Assembly: GCA_965652145.1 (NCBI GenBank)
Contig: CBFGTV010000033.1
Coordinates: forward strand, 1 to 34,421
Direction: 5' to 3'
DNA: 34,421 nucleotides
From: CBFGTV01 sp965652145
Lineage (GTDB): Bacteria > Bacillota > Clostridia > Peptostreptococcales > Natronincolaceae
The notes under the pieces: generated by a model
Told to the model about the DNA's origin: nothing
The model's input: only the letters and a program-made list of their open reading frames with translations
The model's database searches: none
In this document: in pieces, positions 8,507 to 16,632 of the stretch
Position numbering within the stretch: position 1 is the stretch's first letter
Layout: each line of letters begins with the position of its first letter
Made by a program: the position numbers and the translations under genes

Positions 8507-10129
8507 TTATTTATTCCGGTTGCTGGCCTTAATTTCGTCCAGCACTGCCATGGCAATGTTGGAGCTATGGTCTGAAATTCGTTCCATATTACTGATAATA
8601 TCAAGAAAAATTACGCCGGAGCCGGGACTGCATTGTTGATTGTTAAGCCGATGAATATGATTTGCACGAAGGGATTTTTCCATCAGGTCAACCTTCCCTT
8701 CAATTTCAATAACCTTCATAGCCAGATTATTGTCAAGATTTCTCATGGCTCCCAGGGCATTGATATAACCCTTCATGACAAGCTCCTCCATTTCCTTCAG
8801 CTCCTTAAGAGCGATTTCAGAGAAATGCAATCCATTGTCTATTTTATATTGAGCCAGCTCTGCAATATTTTCCGCATGGTCTCCCACCCGTTCGATGTCA
8901 TTGATCGTATTAAACAGGCCATCCACCAATTCACGGTTACGATTTGAAATATTTGTATTGGATAATTTAACTAAATATGCTGCCAGCTCCCGCTCAAGCT
9001 CGTTTACAACCTTCTCCAGTTGGAAGCATTCTTCCACCTTCTTCTGGTTATTCTTAAAGAAGCTTTCCATAGCATGGGTAAGGGAATCCTTGGCAACATT
9101 TCCCATGTGAAGGGCCTCTTTGATGGCACTCCCCAGGGCGATAGAAGGGGTTTCCAATATACGATCATCAATGTACTTAATTCCGTGGGACACCTCTTCT
9201 TCCCCGGGAATAATTTTCTTAGATAGGTAAACCAGCAAACCTGCAAAGGGTAATTGAATCAATGTGTTAGAAATGTTGAAAATAGTATGGGCATTGGCTA
9301 TCTGCCTGGAAATATCCGTCGGATTCAAATAGGTAATAATTCGGTAAATGGGTTTTTGTAGAACAAATATGAAAATCAATGTACCCACAAGGTTAAAAAT
9401 AAAGTGAACCGCTGCCGCCCGCTTGGCGGTTTTATTGGCTCCAATACTCGATAATATTGCTGTAACAGTGGTACCGATATTAATTCCAAACAGAATTGGA
9501 AGCCCCGATTCAATGGGAATTAATCCCTCCATGGCCAGGGCCAGGAGTATACCCGTTGAGGCCGAGCTGCTCTGAACTGCAACAGTTATGGCAAAGCCTG
9601 CAAGTATCCCTAAAAATTGATGATCCCCAAAGCTTACCAATAAGTCCTTAAAGGGCTGATAGGTTCTCAAGGGTCTTAAAGCTTCGCCCATATAGCTCAT
9701 ACCAATAAAGAGAATACCAAACCCGATAAAAGCCTCAGCAAATTGTTTAATTTTACGATTTTCGGTGAATAACCATACCCCCACTGCCAGTCCCACAATA
9801 ATGGGAGCGTATTTTTCAATTTTAAAGGTTATAATATGAGCAGTAATGGTTGTCCCAATATTGGCCCCCATAATTACCCCAACAGCCTGGGTCAGCTTCA
9901 TCATTCCCGCATTGACGAAACCTACCACCATCACCGTCGTGGCGCTGCTGCTTTGCACCACAGCTGTAACAAGGGCTCCAACTGCAACCCCCATTAAGCG
10001 ATTGCTGGTAAGCATACTGATTATGGACTTAAGCTTGTCACCTGCCGCCTTTTGGAGTCCGGTACTCATAACGTTCATTCCGTAGAGAAATAGTCCCAAG
10101 CCCCCTAATATGCCAAAAACGATTTCCAT
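8507..10129 (-). CDS. Na+/phosphate symporter with C-terminal PhoU-like domain
   Basis: The 540-residue protein belongs to the NptA/YjbB-type Na/Pi cotransporter family (PF02690, PF01895). The N-terminal ~310 residues form membrane helices in two inverted halves, each with a QSSSA signature (VVQSSSATTVMVVGFVN near residue 58 and VAVQSSSASTGILLALAM near 183) and a GxNIGTT element after each (MGANIGTTITA, FGINIGTTVTA). Residues ~330-535 are helical with a PhoU pattern (DIERVGDHAENIAELA, ISNMERISDHSSNIA). It probably takes up or exports phosphate with sodium. The upstream 11-bp-periodic repeats at 10204-10242 look like a Pho box, which would fit phosphate-responsive control. RBS AAGGAGG is 8 bp before the ATG. 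Confidence 0.92.
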   Translation of the reverse strand: MEIVFGILGGLGLFLYGMNVMSTGLQKAAGDKLKSIISMLTSNRLMGVAVGALVTAVVQSSSATTVMVVGFVNAGMMKLTQAVGVIMGANIGTTITAHIITFKIEKYAPIIVGLAVGVWLFTENRKIKQFAEAFIGFGILFIGMSYMGEALRPLRTYQPFKDLLVSFGDHQFLGILAGFAITVAVQSSSASTGILLALAMEGLIPIESGLPILFGINIGTTVTAILSSIGANKTAKRAAAVHFIFNLVGTLIFIFVLQKPIYRIITYLNPTDISRQIANAHTIFNISNTLIQLPFAGLLVYLSKKIIPGEEEVSHGIKYIDDRILETPSIALGSAIKEALHMGNVAKDSLTHAMESFFKNNQKKVEECFQLEKVVNELERELAAYLVKLSNTNISNRNRELVDGLFNTINDIERVGDHAENIAELAQYKIDNGLHFSEIALKELKEMEELVMKGYINALGAMRNLDNNLAMKVIEIEGKVDLMEKSLRANHIHRLNNQQCSPGSGVIFLDIISNMERISDHSSNIAMAVLDEIKASNRNK

Positions 10130-10203
10130 TCAAGCGCCTCCTTATTGAGCTTCCAGCTCTAACTTACACCCTTTCTAGCTTAAGACTTTTTTCCTATTCT
10201 TTC

Positions 10204-10264
10204 GTTAATTACATGTTAGAGAAGTGTTAAATCTATGTTAAATGTTTTAACATAGATTTAACAC
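10204..10264 (-). promoter_or_regulatory. Pho-box-like tandem hexamers inside a perfect 19-bp palindrome
   Basis: On the minus strand, towards the Na/Pi symporter, four hexamers TTTAAC, TTTAAC, TCTAAC and ATTAAC start at 10242, 10231, 10220 and 10209, exactly 11 bp apart. PhoP-type regulators bind TTAACA-like repeats with about this period. The first two are also one arm of a perfect 19-bp inverted repeat (10224-10242 and 10246-10264, 3-nt loop). The other arm gives TTTAAC, TTTAAC and TTTCAC at 10246, 10257 and 10268 on the plus strand. The palindrome could additionally act as an AT-rich terminator for the upstream gene at 10291. The regulator itself is not in the window. Confidence 0.5.
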
Positions 10265-10290
10265 AAATTTCACTTTTCTGATTATTCTAA

Positions 10291-11220
10291 CTAATCATTT
10301 TCTCTGAGACTACAGCTATTTTCCCCATCGCTTTCTTGAAAACAAGGATCCAGGTGAACAATAACATCCTCCAAATGCTGTATTTCTTCCTTTACGATTG
10401 ATTCAATCTGATCAGCCACCCGATGTCCCTCGTGGACTTCCATATAGGGATCAACGCAGACCTTGACATCAACATAGACCACCGAACCATGGACCCTAGT
10501 TCGAATGTCATTGATGTTGTATACATCCTTTAACCGAAGTATTCTTTCTTTAATTTTCGTTAAATCCTCCTGCTGTATTGACACATCAATGAGTCCGTGA
10601 AAGCTATCCTTTAGAATATCCCAGCCTACCTTTGCCACAATAAAGGAGACCACTACTCCCATTATGGCATCTAAGGTCATTATGCCGAAGGATGCGCCCA
10701 CCAAACCAATCAAGGCGGCAACAGAGGAAAGGGCATCGGAACGATGATGCCAGGCATCTGCCTTCAGGGCATTACTGTTTAGCTTTTTGCTGACCCTGAT
10801 GGTAACCTGATATTGTGCCTCTTTGATTAAAATAGAGACCAATGCAGAAAAATATGCCAGTTTGCTGACATAGACTATTTCACCCTCAAAAATAGCTTTA
10901 ACCGATTGTATTCCCGTTCCCAGCCCTACCAATATCAGTACTATAGCTAATAAGAAGGCCGCTACGGTTTCTATCTTTTCGTGACCATAATGATGCCGCT
11001 CATCTCTTGGCTTCTTGGCTAAAAACATCCCCACAATTACTCCTAGGGTGGTAATCACGTCAGAGGCCGAGTGTAACCCATCGGCAATTAGTCCCTTACT
11101 GTTCGACACTGTTCCAGCAGTCACCTTTAATATCACCAAAAACAGATTCAGTAATACTGTCATGATTAAAACCTGATTCAGCTGCTGATTTTGGAAGTTC
11201 TCCCCTGGATACTCCTTCAT
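10291..11220 (-). CDS. Cation diffusion facilitator family transporter
   Basis: The 309-residue protein has the CDF layout: six membrane helices in the first ~210 residues, then a cytoplasmic ferredoxin-like dimerisation domain. Metal-site signatures are ADGLHSASDVIT in helix 2 (HxxxD) and ADAWHHRSDALSS in helix 5 (HxxxD). CDF proteins export divalent metals such as Zn, Fe or Mn by proton exchange. The HxxxD in helix 2, rather than DxxxD, does not settle the metal. The frame is open upstream to 11289, but the promoter at 11258-11286 and the GGGGGA RBS 6 bp before this ATG favour 11220. Confidence 0.9.
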   Translation of the reverse strand: MKEYPGENFQNQQLNQVLIMTVLLNLFLVILKVTAGTVSNSKGLIADGLHSASDVITTLGVIVGMFLAKKPRDERHHYGHEKIETVAAFLLAIVLILVGLGTGIQSVKAIFEGEIVYVSKLAYFSALVSILIKEAQYQVTIRVSKKLNSNALKADAWHHRSDALSSVAALIGLVGASFGIMTLDAIMGVVVSFIVAKVGWDILKDSFHGLIDVSIQQEDLTKIKERILRLKDVYNINDIRTRVHGSVVYVDVKVCVDPYMEVHEGHRVADQIESIVKEEIQHLEDVIVHLDPCFQESDGENSCSLREND

Positions 11221-11235
11221 ATACAGTCCCCCAAT

Positions 11236-11247
11236 TATCAATTGATA
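11236..11247. promoter_or_regulatory. TATCAATTGATA palindrome in the CDF leader
   Basis: A perfect 12-bp palindrome lies between the predicted transcription start (about 11251) and the RBS of the CDF gene, a place suited to an operator. The same 12-mer occurs at 16938-16949, and an imperfect copy at 11334-11345. Chance is possible in AT-rich DNA. Confidence 0.25.
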
Positions 11248-11257
11248 TTTATATATC

Positions 11258-11286
11258 ATTATATGTTGTAAAGTATAAATTGTAAA
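11258..11286 (-). promoter_or_regulatory. Promoter of the CDF transporter gene
   Basis: On the minus strand TTTACA, a 17-bp spacer and a perfect TATAAT give a near-consensus vegetative promoter with a start near 11251, about 30 bp before the translation start. Confidence 0.7.
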
Positions 11287-11406
11287 CACATTAATTTTTC
11301 TGAATTTTATTATCTAAAGGGATTGATTTGTATTATCAATTGAAATTAAACACCCCCTACTCTGGTCCTTTCTCTAAAGAAATCGATAAAATCAAAGATT
11401 AGGGGA

Positions 11407-11437
11407 TATACATTCAATATAATATGTGGTATATTAT
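11407..11437 (+). promoter_or_regulatory. Possible acpP promoter with overlapping dyad
   Basis: TATACA, a 17-bp spacer and TATATT form a weak promoter ending at 11435. A 7-bp inverted repeat (ATAATAT, GTGGT, ATATTAT; 11419-11437) overlaps the -10 region and could be an operator. It does not match the FapR-like box seen before degV. Confidence 0.3.
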
Positions 11438-11486
11438 AAATGAACTTTTTGACAGTGAAAAAGGAAATTAAGGAGGCGTACATAGA

Positions 11487-11714
11487 ATGTTTCAAAGAAT
11501 CAGAGAAATTATCGCTGAACAACTGGGAATTGATGATGTTGATACCATTGAAAAAAATACTTCCCTCACAAATGATCTTGATGCCGATTCACTAGATGCA
11601 GTAGAAATTATCATGGCCATCGAAGATGAATTTGGTGTGGAAATACCAGATGAGGAAGCAGAAAATTTCAAAACGATTGGCGATATCGTTGAGTATGTAG
11701 AGTCCCATCGATAA
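11487..11714 (+). CDS. acpP: Acyl carrier protein
   Basis: The 75-residue acidic protein has the ACP signature DLDADSLDAVEII, in which the Ser of DSLD (about residue 36) receives 4'-phosphopantetheine. It carries growing acyl chains in type II fatty acid synthesis. Length, acidity and the ending EEAENFKTIGDIVEYVE match AcpP. AAGGAGG lies ahead of the ATG. It is a stand-alone gene, not next to fab genes, so it could be a second ACP paralogue rather than the main one. Pantothenate, made by the operon at 17011-19949, is the precursor of its prosthetic group. Confidence 0.93.
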   Translation: MFQRIREIIAEQLGIDDVDTIEKNTSLTNDLDADSLDAVEIIMAIEDEFGVEIPDEEAENFKTIGDIVEYVESHR

Positions 11715-11741
11715 TTTTTGCTAATTAAAAATTAACCCAAC

Positions 11742-11776
11742 AGGTACTGTTCAATAATTGACAGTATCTTTTTTTA
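11742..11776 (+). terminator. Terminator of acpP
   Basis: A 9-bp stem (AGGTACTGT with ACAGTATCT) and a 10-nt loop are followed by a run of seven T. Confidence 0.75.
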
Positions 11777-11884
11777 TTGAATAAGAAAAATATCTATTAG
11801 ACAAGTTTCCTTTCCTGAATAACTTCATAACCTATATATTAAAGTAACTATGCTTTAAAATATATGGTTTAAGGAGGTTTTTCT

Positions 11885-12298
11885 GTGGAAGCAAATAATC
11901 ATTTCATGTACCCTCCTATGGAGGATTTCCCTGCTAGTCCTTACCCTATGTCCCCTATGATGGCTCCTATGGGCGATATGGGTTATTTCCCAGGCCATGG
12001 TGGAATGCCCGGCTGCTACCCACCGGTTTCAAGTCCGTGTCCTCAAATGCCCATGCCCAGCCCCATGCCGCTGCCAACACCAATGCCTATGCCTATGCCC
12101 AGCCCCATGCCAATGCCAATGCCCCCCGGCATAATGCCTTTACCAGATCACTGCATGCCTGAAGATGCGGCTGATCATATGAAAAAGATGTATTATATGC
12201 ATATGTATATGGCGGCAATGCACAAGGCAGAGGCTTATAAGCACAAGATGATGCATTGTGATCATGAGTGCCATAAGCGGGATGAAGACCACTGTTAG
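11885..12298 (+). CDS. Met/Pro-rich protein with His/Met/Cys-rich tail, unknown function
   Basis: The 137-residue protein starts with GTG 7 bp after AAGGAGG. Residues ~1-45 are Met/Pro/Gly-rich, ~45-85 are PMP-type repeats (MPMPSPMPLPTPMPMP), and the last ~50 residues are rich in His, Met and Cys (HMKKMYYMHMYMAAMH, HKMMHCDHECHKRDEDHC). No signal peptide or known domain is seen. The low-complexity Pro/Met core resembles small spore-coat proteins, and the tail could bind soft or transition metals such as copper; both are inferences. A CATAACCTA box at 11826-11834 resembles a sigma-K -10 element, but no matching -35 was found. Its own promoter region and terminator suggest a single-gene unit. 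Confidence 0.75.
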   Translation: MEANNHFMYPPMEDFPASPYPMSPMMAPMGDMGYFPGHGGMPGCYPPVSSPCPQMPMPSPMPLPTPMPMPMPSPMPMPMPPGIMPLPDHCMPEDAADHMKKMYYMHMYMAAMHKAEAYKHKMMHCDHECHKRDEDHC

Positions 12299-12315
12299 GT
12301 TGATGCAGGATACAT

Positions 12316-12344
12316 AAAACAGGCCAGCAAAGCTGGCCTGTTTT
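12316..12344. terminator. Bidirectional terminator
   Basis: A perfect 13-bp stem (AAAACAGGCCAGC and its complement) with an AAA loop lies between the convergent Met/Pro-rich and Asp23 genes. T-runs occur on both strands, so it can serve both. Confidence 0.9.
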
Positions 12345-12374
12345 ATCCTTTTATTCTCATATTTTTTTGATTGA

Positions 12375-12728
12375 CTAAAGCTGAATATCCTGAACAAATA
12401 CATTGACTCGTTCTACACTGATTTCAGTCATATTTTCAATGGAATCTTTAATTCGTTGCTGCAGCGTTTTAATTAGGTCAGGAATGACTGAACCATAGGT
12501 CACCACCACAGATAGATTGATTTCCAATTGCTTTTCTTCATTATCTATTTTGACTCCCTTATTGCTGTCTTTGGCAAAGACCTCTGTTATTCCCTTCGAT
12601 AGCCCCCCTGTAAAGGAAACGATACCTGGCACCTCCTCCACAGCTTTTTGCGTAATAGTCATAATTACATCATTTGATATTTTGATTTTTCCCTGCTCTC
12701 CTACTATTTCCATTGCATTTTTAGACAT
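12375..12728 (-). CDS. Asp23/Gls24 family protein
   Basis: The 117-residue protein has the Asp23 (PF03780) pattern: ISNDVIMTITQKAVEEVPGI at about 17-36, a variable middle, a beta strand INLSVVVTYGSVIPDL, then QQRIKDSIENMTEISVERVNVFVQDI at the end. Family members are small cytoplasmic proteins linked to cell-envelope stress; many clostridia carry several paralogues (such as AmaP partners). No AmaP-type membrane gene lies beside it, so its partner is unknown. AAGGAGG precedes the ATG by 8 bp. Confidence 0.88.
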   Translation of the reverse strand: MSKNAMEIVGEQGKIKISNDVIMTITQKAVEEVPGIVSFTGGLSKGITEVFAKDSNKGVKIDNEEKQLEINLSVVVTYGSVIPDLIKTLQQRIKDSIENMTEISVERVNVFVQDIQL

Positions 12729-12866
12729 CCCGGTTCCTCCTTATTTCAAATAATATTTATGAACTGATTATTCCTCTTCTAACAATTTTCCTGTTAAGCA
12801 ATTGATCAGTAACCTTTTTTGAATATATTACGGCAATCATAGCTGATCCGCAATTATAAAAAGTAA

Positions 12867-13481
12867 TTATTTTTTTAAATTTAAAAAAGCCTGACTTACA
12901 TCCAGATATTGCTGATAGGTGTTGATATTAACAAAGCATTTCATCTGTGGATCAAATTGTTTAATGATATCAGGCAGCACCTTCTTTACTCTTAACATCT
13001 TTAATAGCTCCGTAATCTTGAATCGATCTCTTTGAAGCATTTCTTTAATAGGCTCCATGCAATCCCTTTTATACAGGGCGTAAAGAGGCTCATAATGGGG
13101 TTCAATATAGGGAATAACCACATCCTGCCCCTCTATCTGCTCAATCATATAGTGCACCAGCTGCAGGTTGACAAAGGGCATATCACAGGCAATTACAAAT
13201 ATATAGGGGTGACTGGCAACCTCCAGCCCCGAATAAATCCCCAACAGGGAATTTTTCTTCCCCAATGCTATACTATCCTTAGTCAGCTTTACATCAATCA
13301 AGTGACTATATTCATCGGGACAGTCGGTTACAATAATGATCTCACGAAATCCTTCCCTAAGGACTTCAACAATTCGATCGATCATTGGCTTGCCCCCCAG
13401 CTCCATCAATGCTTTGTTCCGCCCCATTCGACTACTGGCCCCACCTGCCAATATAACTGCCGATACTGATTTAAAATTCAT
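12867..13481 (-). CDS. mobA: Molybdenum cofactor guanylyltransferase
   Basis: The 204-residue nucleotidyltransferase has the MobA signature LAGGASSRMGRNKALMEL at about 13-30, the acidic metal-binding ACDMPF near residue 99, and YEPLYALY and CFVNINT later. MobA joins GMP to molybdopterin to give the MGD form of the cofactor used by DMSO-reductase-family enzymes. Two adjacent ATG codons follow GGGAGG; the second (13481) has better spacing, 13484 is the alternative. It sits with a CopZ-like protein, a ferredoxin and Tat genes, which fits maturation and export of molybdoenzymes. Other Moco genes are not in the window. Confidence 0.9.
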   Translation of the reverse strand: MNFKSVSAVILAGGASSRMGRNKALMELGGKPMIDRIVEVLREGFREIIIVTDCPDEYSHLIDVKLTKDSIALGKKNSLLGIYSGLEVASHPYIFVIACDMPFVNLQLVHYMIEQIEGQDVVIPYIEPHYEPLYALYKRDCMEPIKEMLQRDRFKITELLKMLRVKKVLPDIIKQFDPQMKCFVNINTYQQYLDVSQAFLNLKK

Positions 13482-13517
13482 CATAACCTCCCAAAATAGG
13501 TCTATTAAAATTTGGCC

Positions 13518-13832
13518 TTATTTATTCGTCCTCCGGCAACCCTTAGAACATTGACTGCAGTTATTTTGAGTCTTGGTTACAGCATCAAAATCTGCCTTTA
13601 AATCTATATCAACCATTAGAATCATCTGACTTTCCTTCTCATCAAAAAATATGATTTCACATTCATGATTTGTACAAATATAATAGCCTGCCTCAACAAC
13701 TAAAGGCTTAATCTCATCCTTGACAACGGATTGAACTACTGGAGGATGAACGAATTCCCCCATACGATGACAAAGGGGGCAGGGTTTATATTGTTTTTCC
13801 TGCTTATGGCTACAGCCGCCACATTGACCCAT
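13518..13832 (-). CDS. Small Cys-rich protein like the N-terminal domain of CopZ
   Basis: The 104-residue protein has CGGC near its start, then CPLCHRMGEFVHPPVVQSVV and YYICTNHECEIIFFDE, and a Cys-rich end (CSQCSKGCR). The middle matches the zinc/[2Fe-2S] domain found at the N terminus of CopZ-type copper chaperones (Cys-x-x-Cys, Gly-x-x-Val, then CxxxxC-x-hydrophobic), but the usual C-terminal HMA domain is absent. Likely a metal- or cluster-binding protein; its metal and partner are unknown. It precedes mobA by about 35 bp, so the two are probably co-transcribed. Confidence 0.65.
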   Translation of the reverse strand: MGQCGGCSHKQEKQYKPCPLCHRMGEFVHPPVVQSVVKDEIKPLVVEAGYYICTNHECEIIFFDEKESQMILMVDIDLKADFDAVTKTQNNCSQCSKGCRRTNK

Positions 13833-13915
13833 AATATCACTTCCTTAATTTTATTAGATGACTTACTATTCTATTAATGGGCCCGGCAGCCAGATATCAA
13901 TCCATATTAATTCAT

Positions 13916-14629
13916 TTATTTAACTTCAGGCAATGCCAAAGCGAATTCATAGAAATCATCATAATTTCCCATATAATCTATATTATCTTCATTGGATTGG
14001 CCTATCTTATGGTTTTCAATTAAATAGGTTTTCATTCCCAGCCCCTTGGCCACCATATCCTCCTGAAGATCATTCCCAACCATCATGCATTCTTGGGGTA
14101 ACCGTTCAATTTTTTCTAATATTTCTTTATAATAATTGAGCTGGGGCTTACAAAAATGCATCTTTTCAAAGGAGGTAATCAAAGTAAAGTCCTCTTCCAT
14201 AAGACCTGCCCACGCTATTCGCTGACTTACGGCCTCGTAGGGAAAAATAGGATTAGTCGCAACAATTAAAGTATACCCTTTTTTCTTTAAGACCTTAACC
14301 GCTTCAATCATTTTTTCATTTTGCCCAACAGCCTTTTTCACCTTGATAAAATCATTAAGATAAAAATCATTAAAAATAGGGTAAATCTCCTCTTGTTTGT
14401 GATGCGTACGGGTAAAAAAGTCTTCAAAAAATGCTTCTTCATTGGTTTTATTGGAATCTATATTTTGTACCATGTATTTTGTAGAGGCCCATACCAGCTT
14501 TGTCAATTGTCCCTTTGGAAAATAAGCTCCAAACCGATTCTCCAGGGCATCAAAATAATGCTTTAAAAATTCTTCCATTTCAAGGGGAAGTAGTGTACCA
14601 TCTAAATCAAATAAAATTGTGTTAATCAT
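13916..14629 (-). CDS. HAD-superfamily hydrolase (subfamily IA-like)
   Basis: The 237-residue protein has HAD motif I FDLDGTLLPLE near residue 8, motif II VATNP near 125, motif III Lys in HFCKPQLNYY near 163, and motif IV VGNDLQEDM near 185. The large helical insert between motifs I and II is the cap of the IA branch. The fold is a cytoplasmic phosphatase; the substrate cannot be read from the sequence. It lies upstream of the CopZ-like and mobA genes on the same strand (83 bp gap). Confidence 0.82.
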   Translation of the reverse strand: MINTILFDLDGTLLPLEMEEFLKHYFDALENRFGAYFPKGQLTKLVWASTKYMVQNIDSNKTNEEAFFEDFFTRTHHKQEEIYPIFNDFYLNDFIKVKKAVGQNEKMIEAVKVLKKKGYTLIVATNPIFPYEAVSQRIAWAGLMEEDFTLITSFEKMHFCKPQLNYYKEILEKIERLPQECMMVGNDLQEDMVAKGLGMKTYLIENHKIGQSNEDNIDYMGNYDDFYEFALALPEVK

Positions 14630-14675
14630 TTCCCTAACTCCATTCGTTTTTTCTTATCTTATCATAAAGTATCAT

Positions 14676-14711
14676 AATAGAAAAGACGCCGAGTTAGTTT
14701 ACGGCGCCTTT
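14676..14711 (-). terminator. Terminator of the ferredoxin gene
   Basis: A 10-bp stem (AAAGGCGCCG with CGGCGTCTTT, one G-T pair) has the stop codon of the ferredoxin gene in its 10-nt loop. A T-rich run (TTTTCTATT) follows on the minus strand. Confidence 0.8.
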
Positions 14712-15794
14712 GATTTCCTGTTCCTTCTTACATTTTAAGCAGAATATCTCTGCTTCTGAATCGTCTTCAGAATTAAAAAAACTCGCTTCACACTGGCTAC
14801 ATTGCCTTTTGCTGAGGGCCTTCATTAAATAGAACCCTTCAAGCTTTGAAATTTTAAGCACGTCTTCTTTTATAGCACTTTGTGGGCATAGTTCCTGACA
14901 TAGGCCGCAGCCTACACACCGCCCCGGCCCATGGCTTACTGTAATTGATTCAGATTCCTTTTTAACCTGCCATGCTTGCCCAGGGCATACTCCCTGACAT
15001 AGACCACATCCGTTACAGGCTGCATCTACCCTCCAGGCATTTATAGAGGCCAGTTCTGAAGGAATTACCGTATTGTCTGACAGTTTTAAGGCTTTTAATG
15101 CACCTAAAAACAGATTACGGTTGATCTGCCGCTGATTTCTTTCCCCCACAAACTCCTCTGCCACGTGGTCAATGGCCCGCCCTGCCATCTGGGTGGTTTC
15201 CCTCTTAAAAAAGCTAAAAAGCTCTCGCCTGGTCAGCTCCGGCTGTGGTATCTGAAGGCTTTCACCTTCAGAGTCGACTGCATGAATCACAATTTCAATC
15301 CCCAGGGCCCTTCCTAACTCCTGAGCCCTATGGAGGATCTCATCATTCCATTCCTGATTCATATGCTCACAATGATGACATTGTGTTCTATTTAAAAAGA
15401 TTTCCCGCTTTCCCGATAATATTGCCAGCGTAATATAATCCTCAACTGTCATACCCCTAAGACAGGGAACCGATAGATTCCCTTTGTTACCTTCCTGAGA
15501 ACAGCCCAATATAACCTTTGGCTTTTTGGCAGCTTCTGTAATTAACCGTTCTAAACTAAAGCCCTTTAGGGTCAAGGCCTGGGTAGGACACAGCCCGCGA
15601 CAGCTGCCACAGCCCTTGCATCGATTTTCATCTATTTTAATGGCAGCCCGAGTAGTGGTAATGGCCTGGTGGGAGCAGGCATCCTGACAAATTGTACAGC
15701 TTTTTAATCTATTTTTAAAATGAAGGCAATGTTTAATGGCCAATTGAGGTCGAATATCTTCAGTTAATTTTTCCAATAAAAATTTCATTAGCAT
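14694..15794 (-). CDS. Multi-cluster 4Fe-4S ferredoxin-type protein with zinc-ribbon tail
   Basis: The 366-residue protein has CTICQDACSHQ near residue 34, a full 4Fe-4S motif CKGCGSCRGLCP near 60, then a central region with Cys/His groups (CLRGMTVEDYI, CHHCEHM). Two further motifs, CNGCGLCQGVCP and CVGCGLCQELCP, lie near 260-305, and a zinc-ribbon-like end reads CSQCEASF...FCLKCKKE. It probably carries electrons or assists assembly of a cytoplasmic iron-sulfur oxidoreductase. No signal peptide is visible. It lies 91 bp after tatC on the same strand, with mobA further down, a context that suggests a role with molybdo- or Tat-exported redox enzymes (inference). Confidence 0.8.
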   Translation of the reverse strand: MLMKFLLEKLTEDIRPQLAIKHCLHFKNRLKSCTICQDACSHQAITTTRAAIKIDENRCKGCGSCRGLCPTQALTLKGFSLERLITEAAKKPKVILGCSQEGNKGNLSVPCLRGMTVEDYITLAILSGKREIFLNRTQCHHCEHMNQEWNDEILHRAQELGRALGIEIVIHAVDSEGESLQIPQPELTRRELFSFFKRETTQMAGRAIDHVAEEFVGERNQRQINRNLFLGALKALKLSDNTVIPSELASINAWRVDAACNGCGLCQGVCPGQAWQVKKESESITVSHGPGRCVGCGLCQELCPQSAIKEDVLKISKLEGFYLMKALSKRQCSQCEASFFNSEDDSEAEIFCLKCKKEQEIKGAVN

Positions 15795-15885
15795 TTTTTC
15801 CTACTCCTCACGCCATATTTTGGTGCTAATTTCACTTTAATAATAACAGCAGGGAAGGCTGCCAATTGACATTCTTCCCCTAATA

Positions 15886-16599
15886 TTATGCTTGTGCTTT
15901 CTTACGGTATATGATTGAAGATAAGATTAAACTTAATTCAAATAATAAAATCATGGGCGCTGCCATTAAGCATTGTGAAATAATATCTGGTGGTGTTAGT
16001 ACCGCTGAAACCACAAAGATTACCAGAATAATCATTTTACGATATTTTTTTAGGGCAGCAGGGGTAATTAGATTTAAATGGGTTAACAACAAAATAATTA
16101 ACGGCATTTCAAAGGTTAATCCAAAGGCTAAAAGCAATGAGCTGATAAAGCCAATATAGTTTTCAAAGGAAAACAATGGTGCAATTTGTTGGGTCGACAC
16201 CTTGACAAAAAACTGAATCGTTAGGGGGATAATTACATAGTAGGCAAACAAAATTCCAAGAAGGAAAAAAATGATTGCCATAAATAGGGCAAACAGTAAA
16301 TTAGCCCTTTCCTTTTTAGTTAATCCCGGCTTAACGAATAACCAGATTTGAAACAGCGTAATAGGTAAGGTTAACACCACCCCTACCACCAAAGAAATTT
16401 TAATATAGGCCACAAACAGCTCCGGCGGACTCAAATAGATGAAATCCAACTGACTGGCAGGCTTGGTAACAATTTCGATAATAGTATCTATAAATTGGTA
16501 GCTGATCACCGCTCCTGCTATCATGACAATGGCAATAATAATAACTCTTTTCCTCAGTTCTTCTAAATGTTGTATTAAAGTAAGACGCAATTCATCCAA
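15886..16599 (-). CDS. tatC: Sec-independent protein translocase TatC
   Basis: The 237-residue membrane protein has the TatC start LIQHLEELRKRVIII, six predicted helices, the conserved SPPELFVAYIKIS segment near residue 60, FEMPLIILLL, and SAVLTPPDIISQ near 205. TatC recognises twin-arginine signal peptides and, with TatA, moves folded proteins across the membrane. It follows tatA by about 33 bp. No protein with an obvious twin-arginine signal was found in the window, so its substrates lie elsewhere. Confidence 0.95.
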   Translation of the reverse strand: MDELRLTLIQHLEELRKRVIIIAIVMIAGAVISYQFIDTIIEIVTKPASQLDFIYLSPPELFVAYIKISLVVGVVLTLPITLFQIWLFVKPGLTKKERANLLFALFMAIIFFLLGILFAYYVIIPLTIQFFVKVSTQQIAPLFSFENYIGFISSLLLAFGLTFEMPLIILLLTHLNLITPAALKKYRKMIILVIFVVSAVLTPPDIISQCLMAAPMILLFELSLILSSIIYRKKAQA

Positions 16600-16632
16600 C
16601 TGGGTGTCCTCCCTGAAACAGAAACTTTTCTA

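Noticed and set aside
11826..11834. Sigma-K promoter before the Met/Pro-rich gene
   Set aside because: CATAACCTA fits the -10 box, but no AC-type -35 lies at the required distance.
11888..12180. CRISPR-like or tandem DNA repeat in the Met/Pro-rich gene
   Set aside because: The CCCATGCCC-type repetition is codon-level repetition of Pro-Met in a coding frame with RBS, not a spaced direct repeat.
13032..13469. 145-codon open frame on the plus strand
   Set aside because: It is antisense to mobA, which has clear motifs; no RBS or family features were seen.
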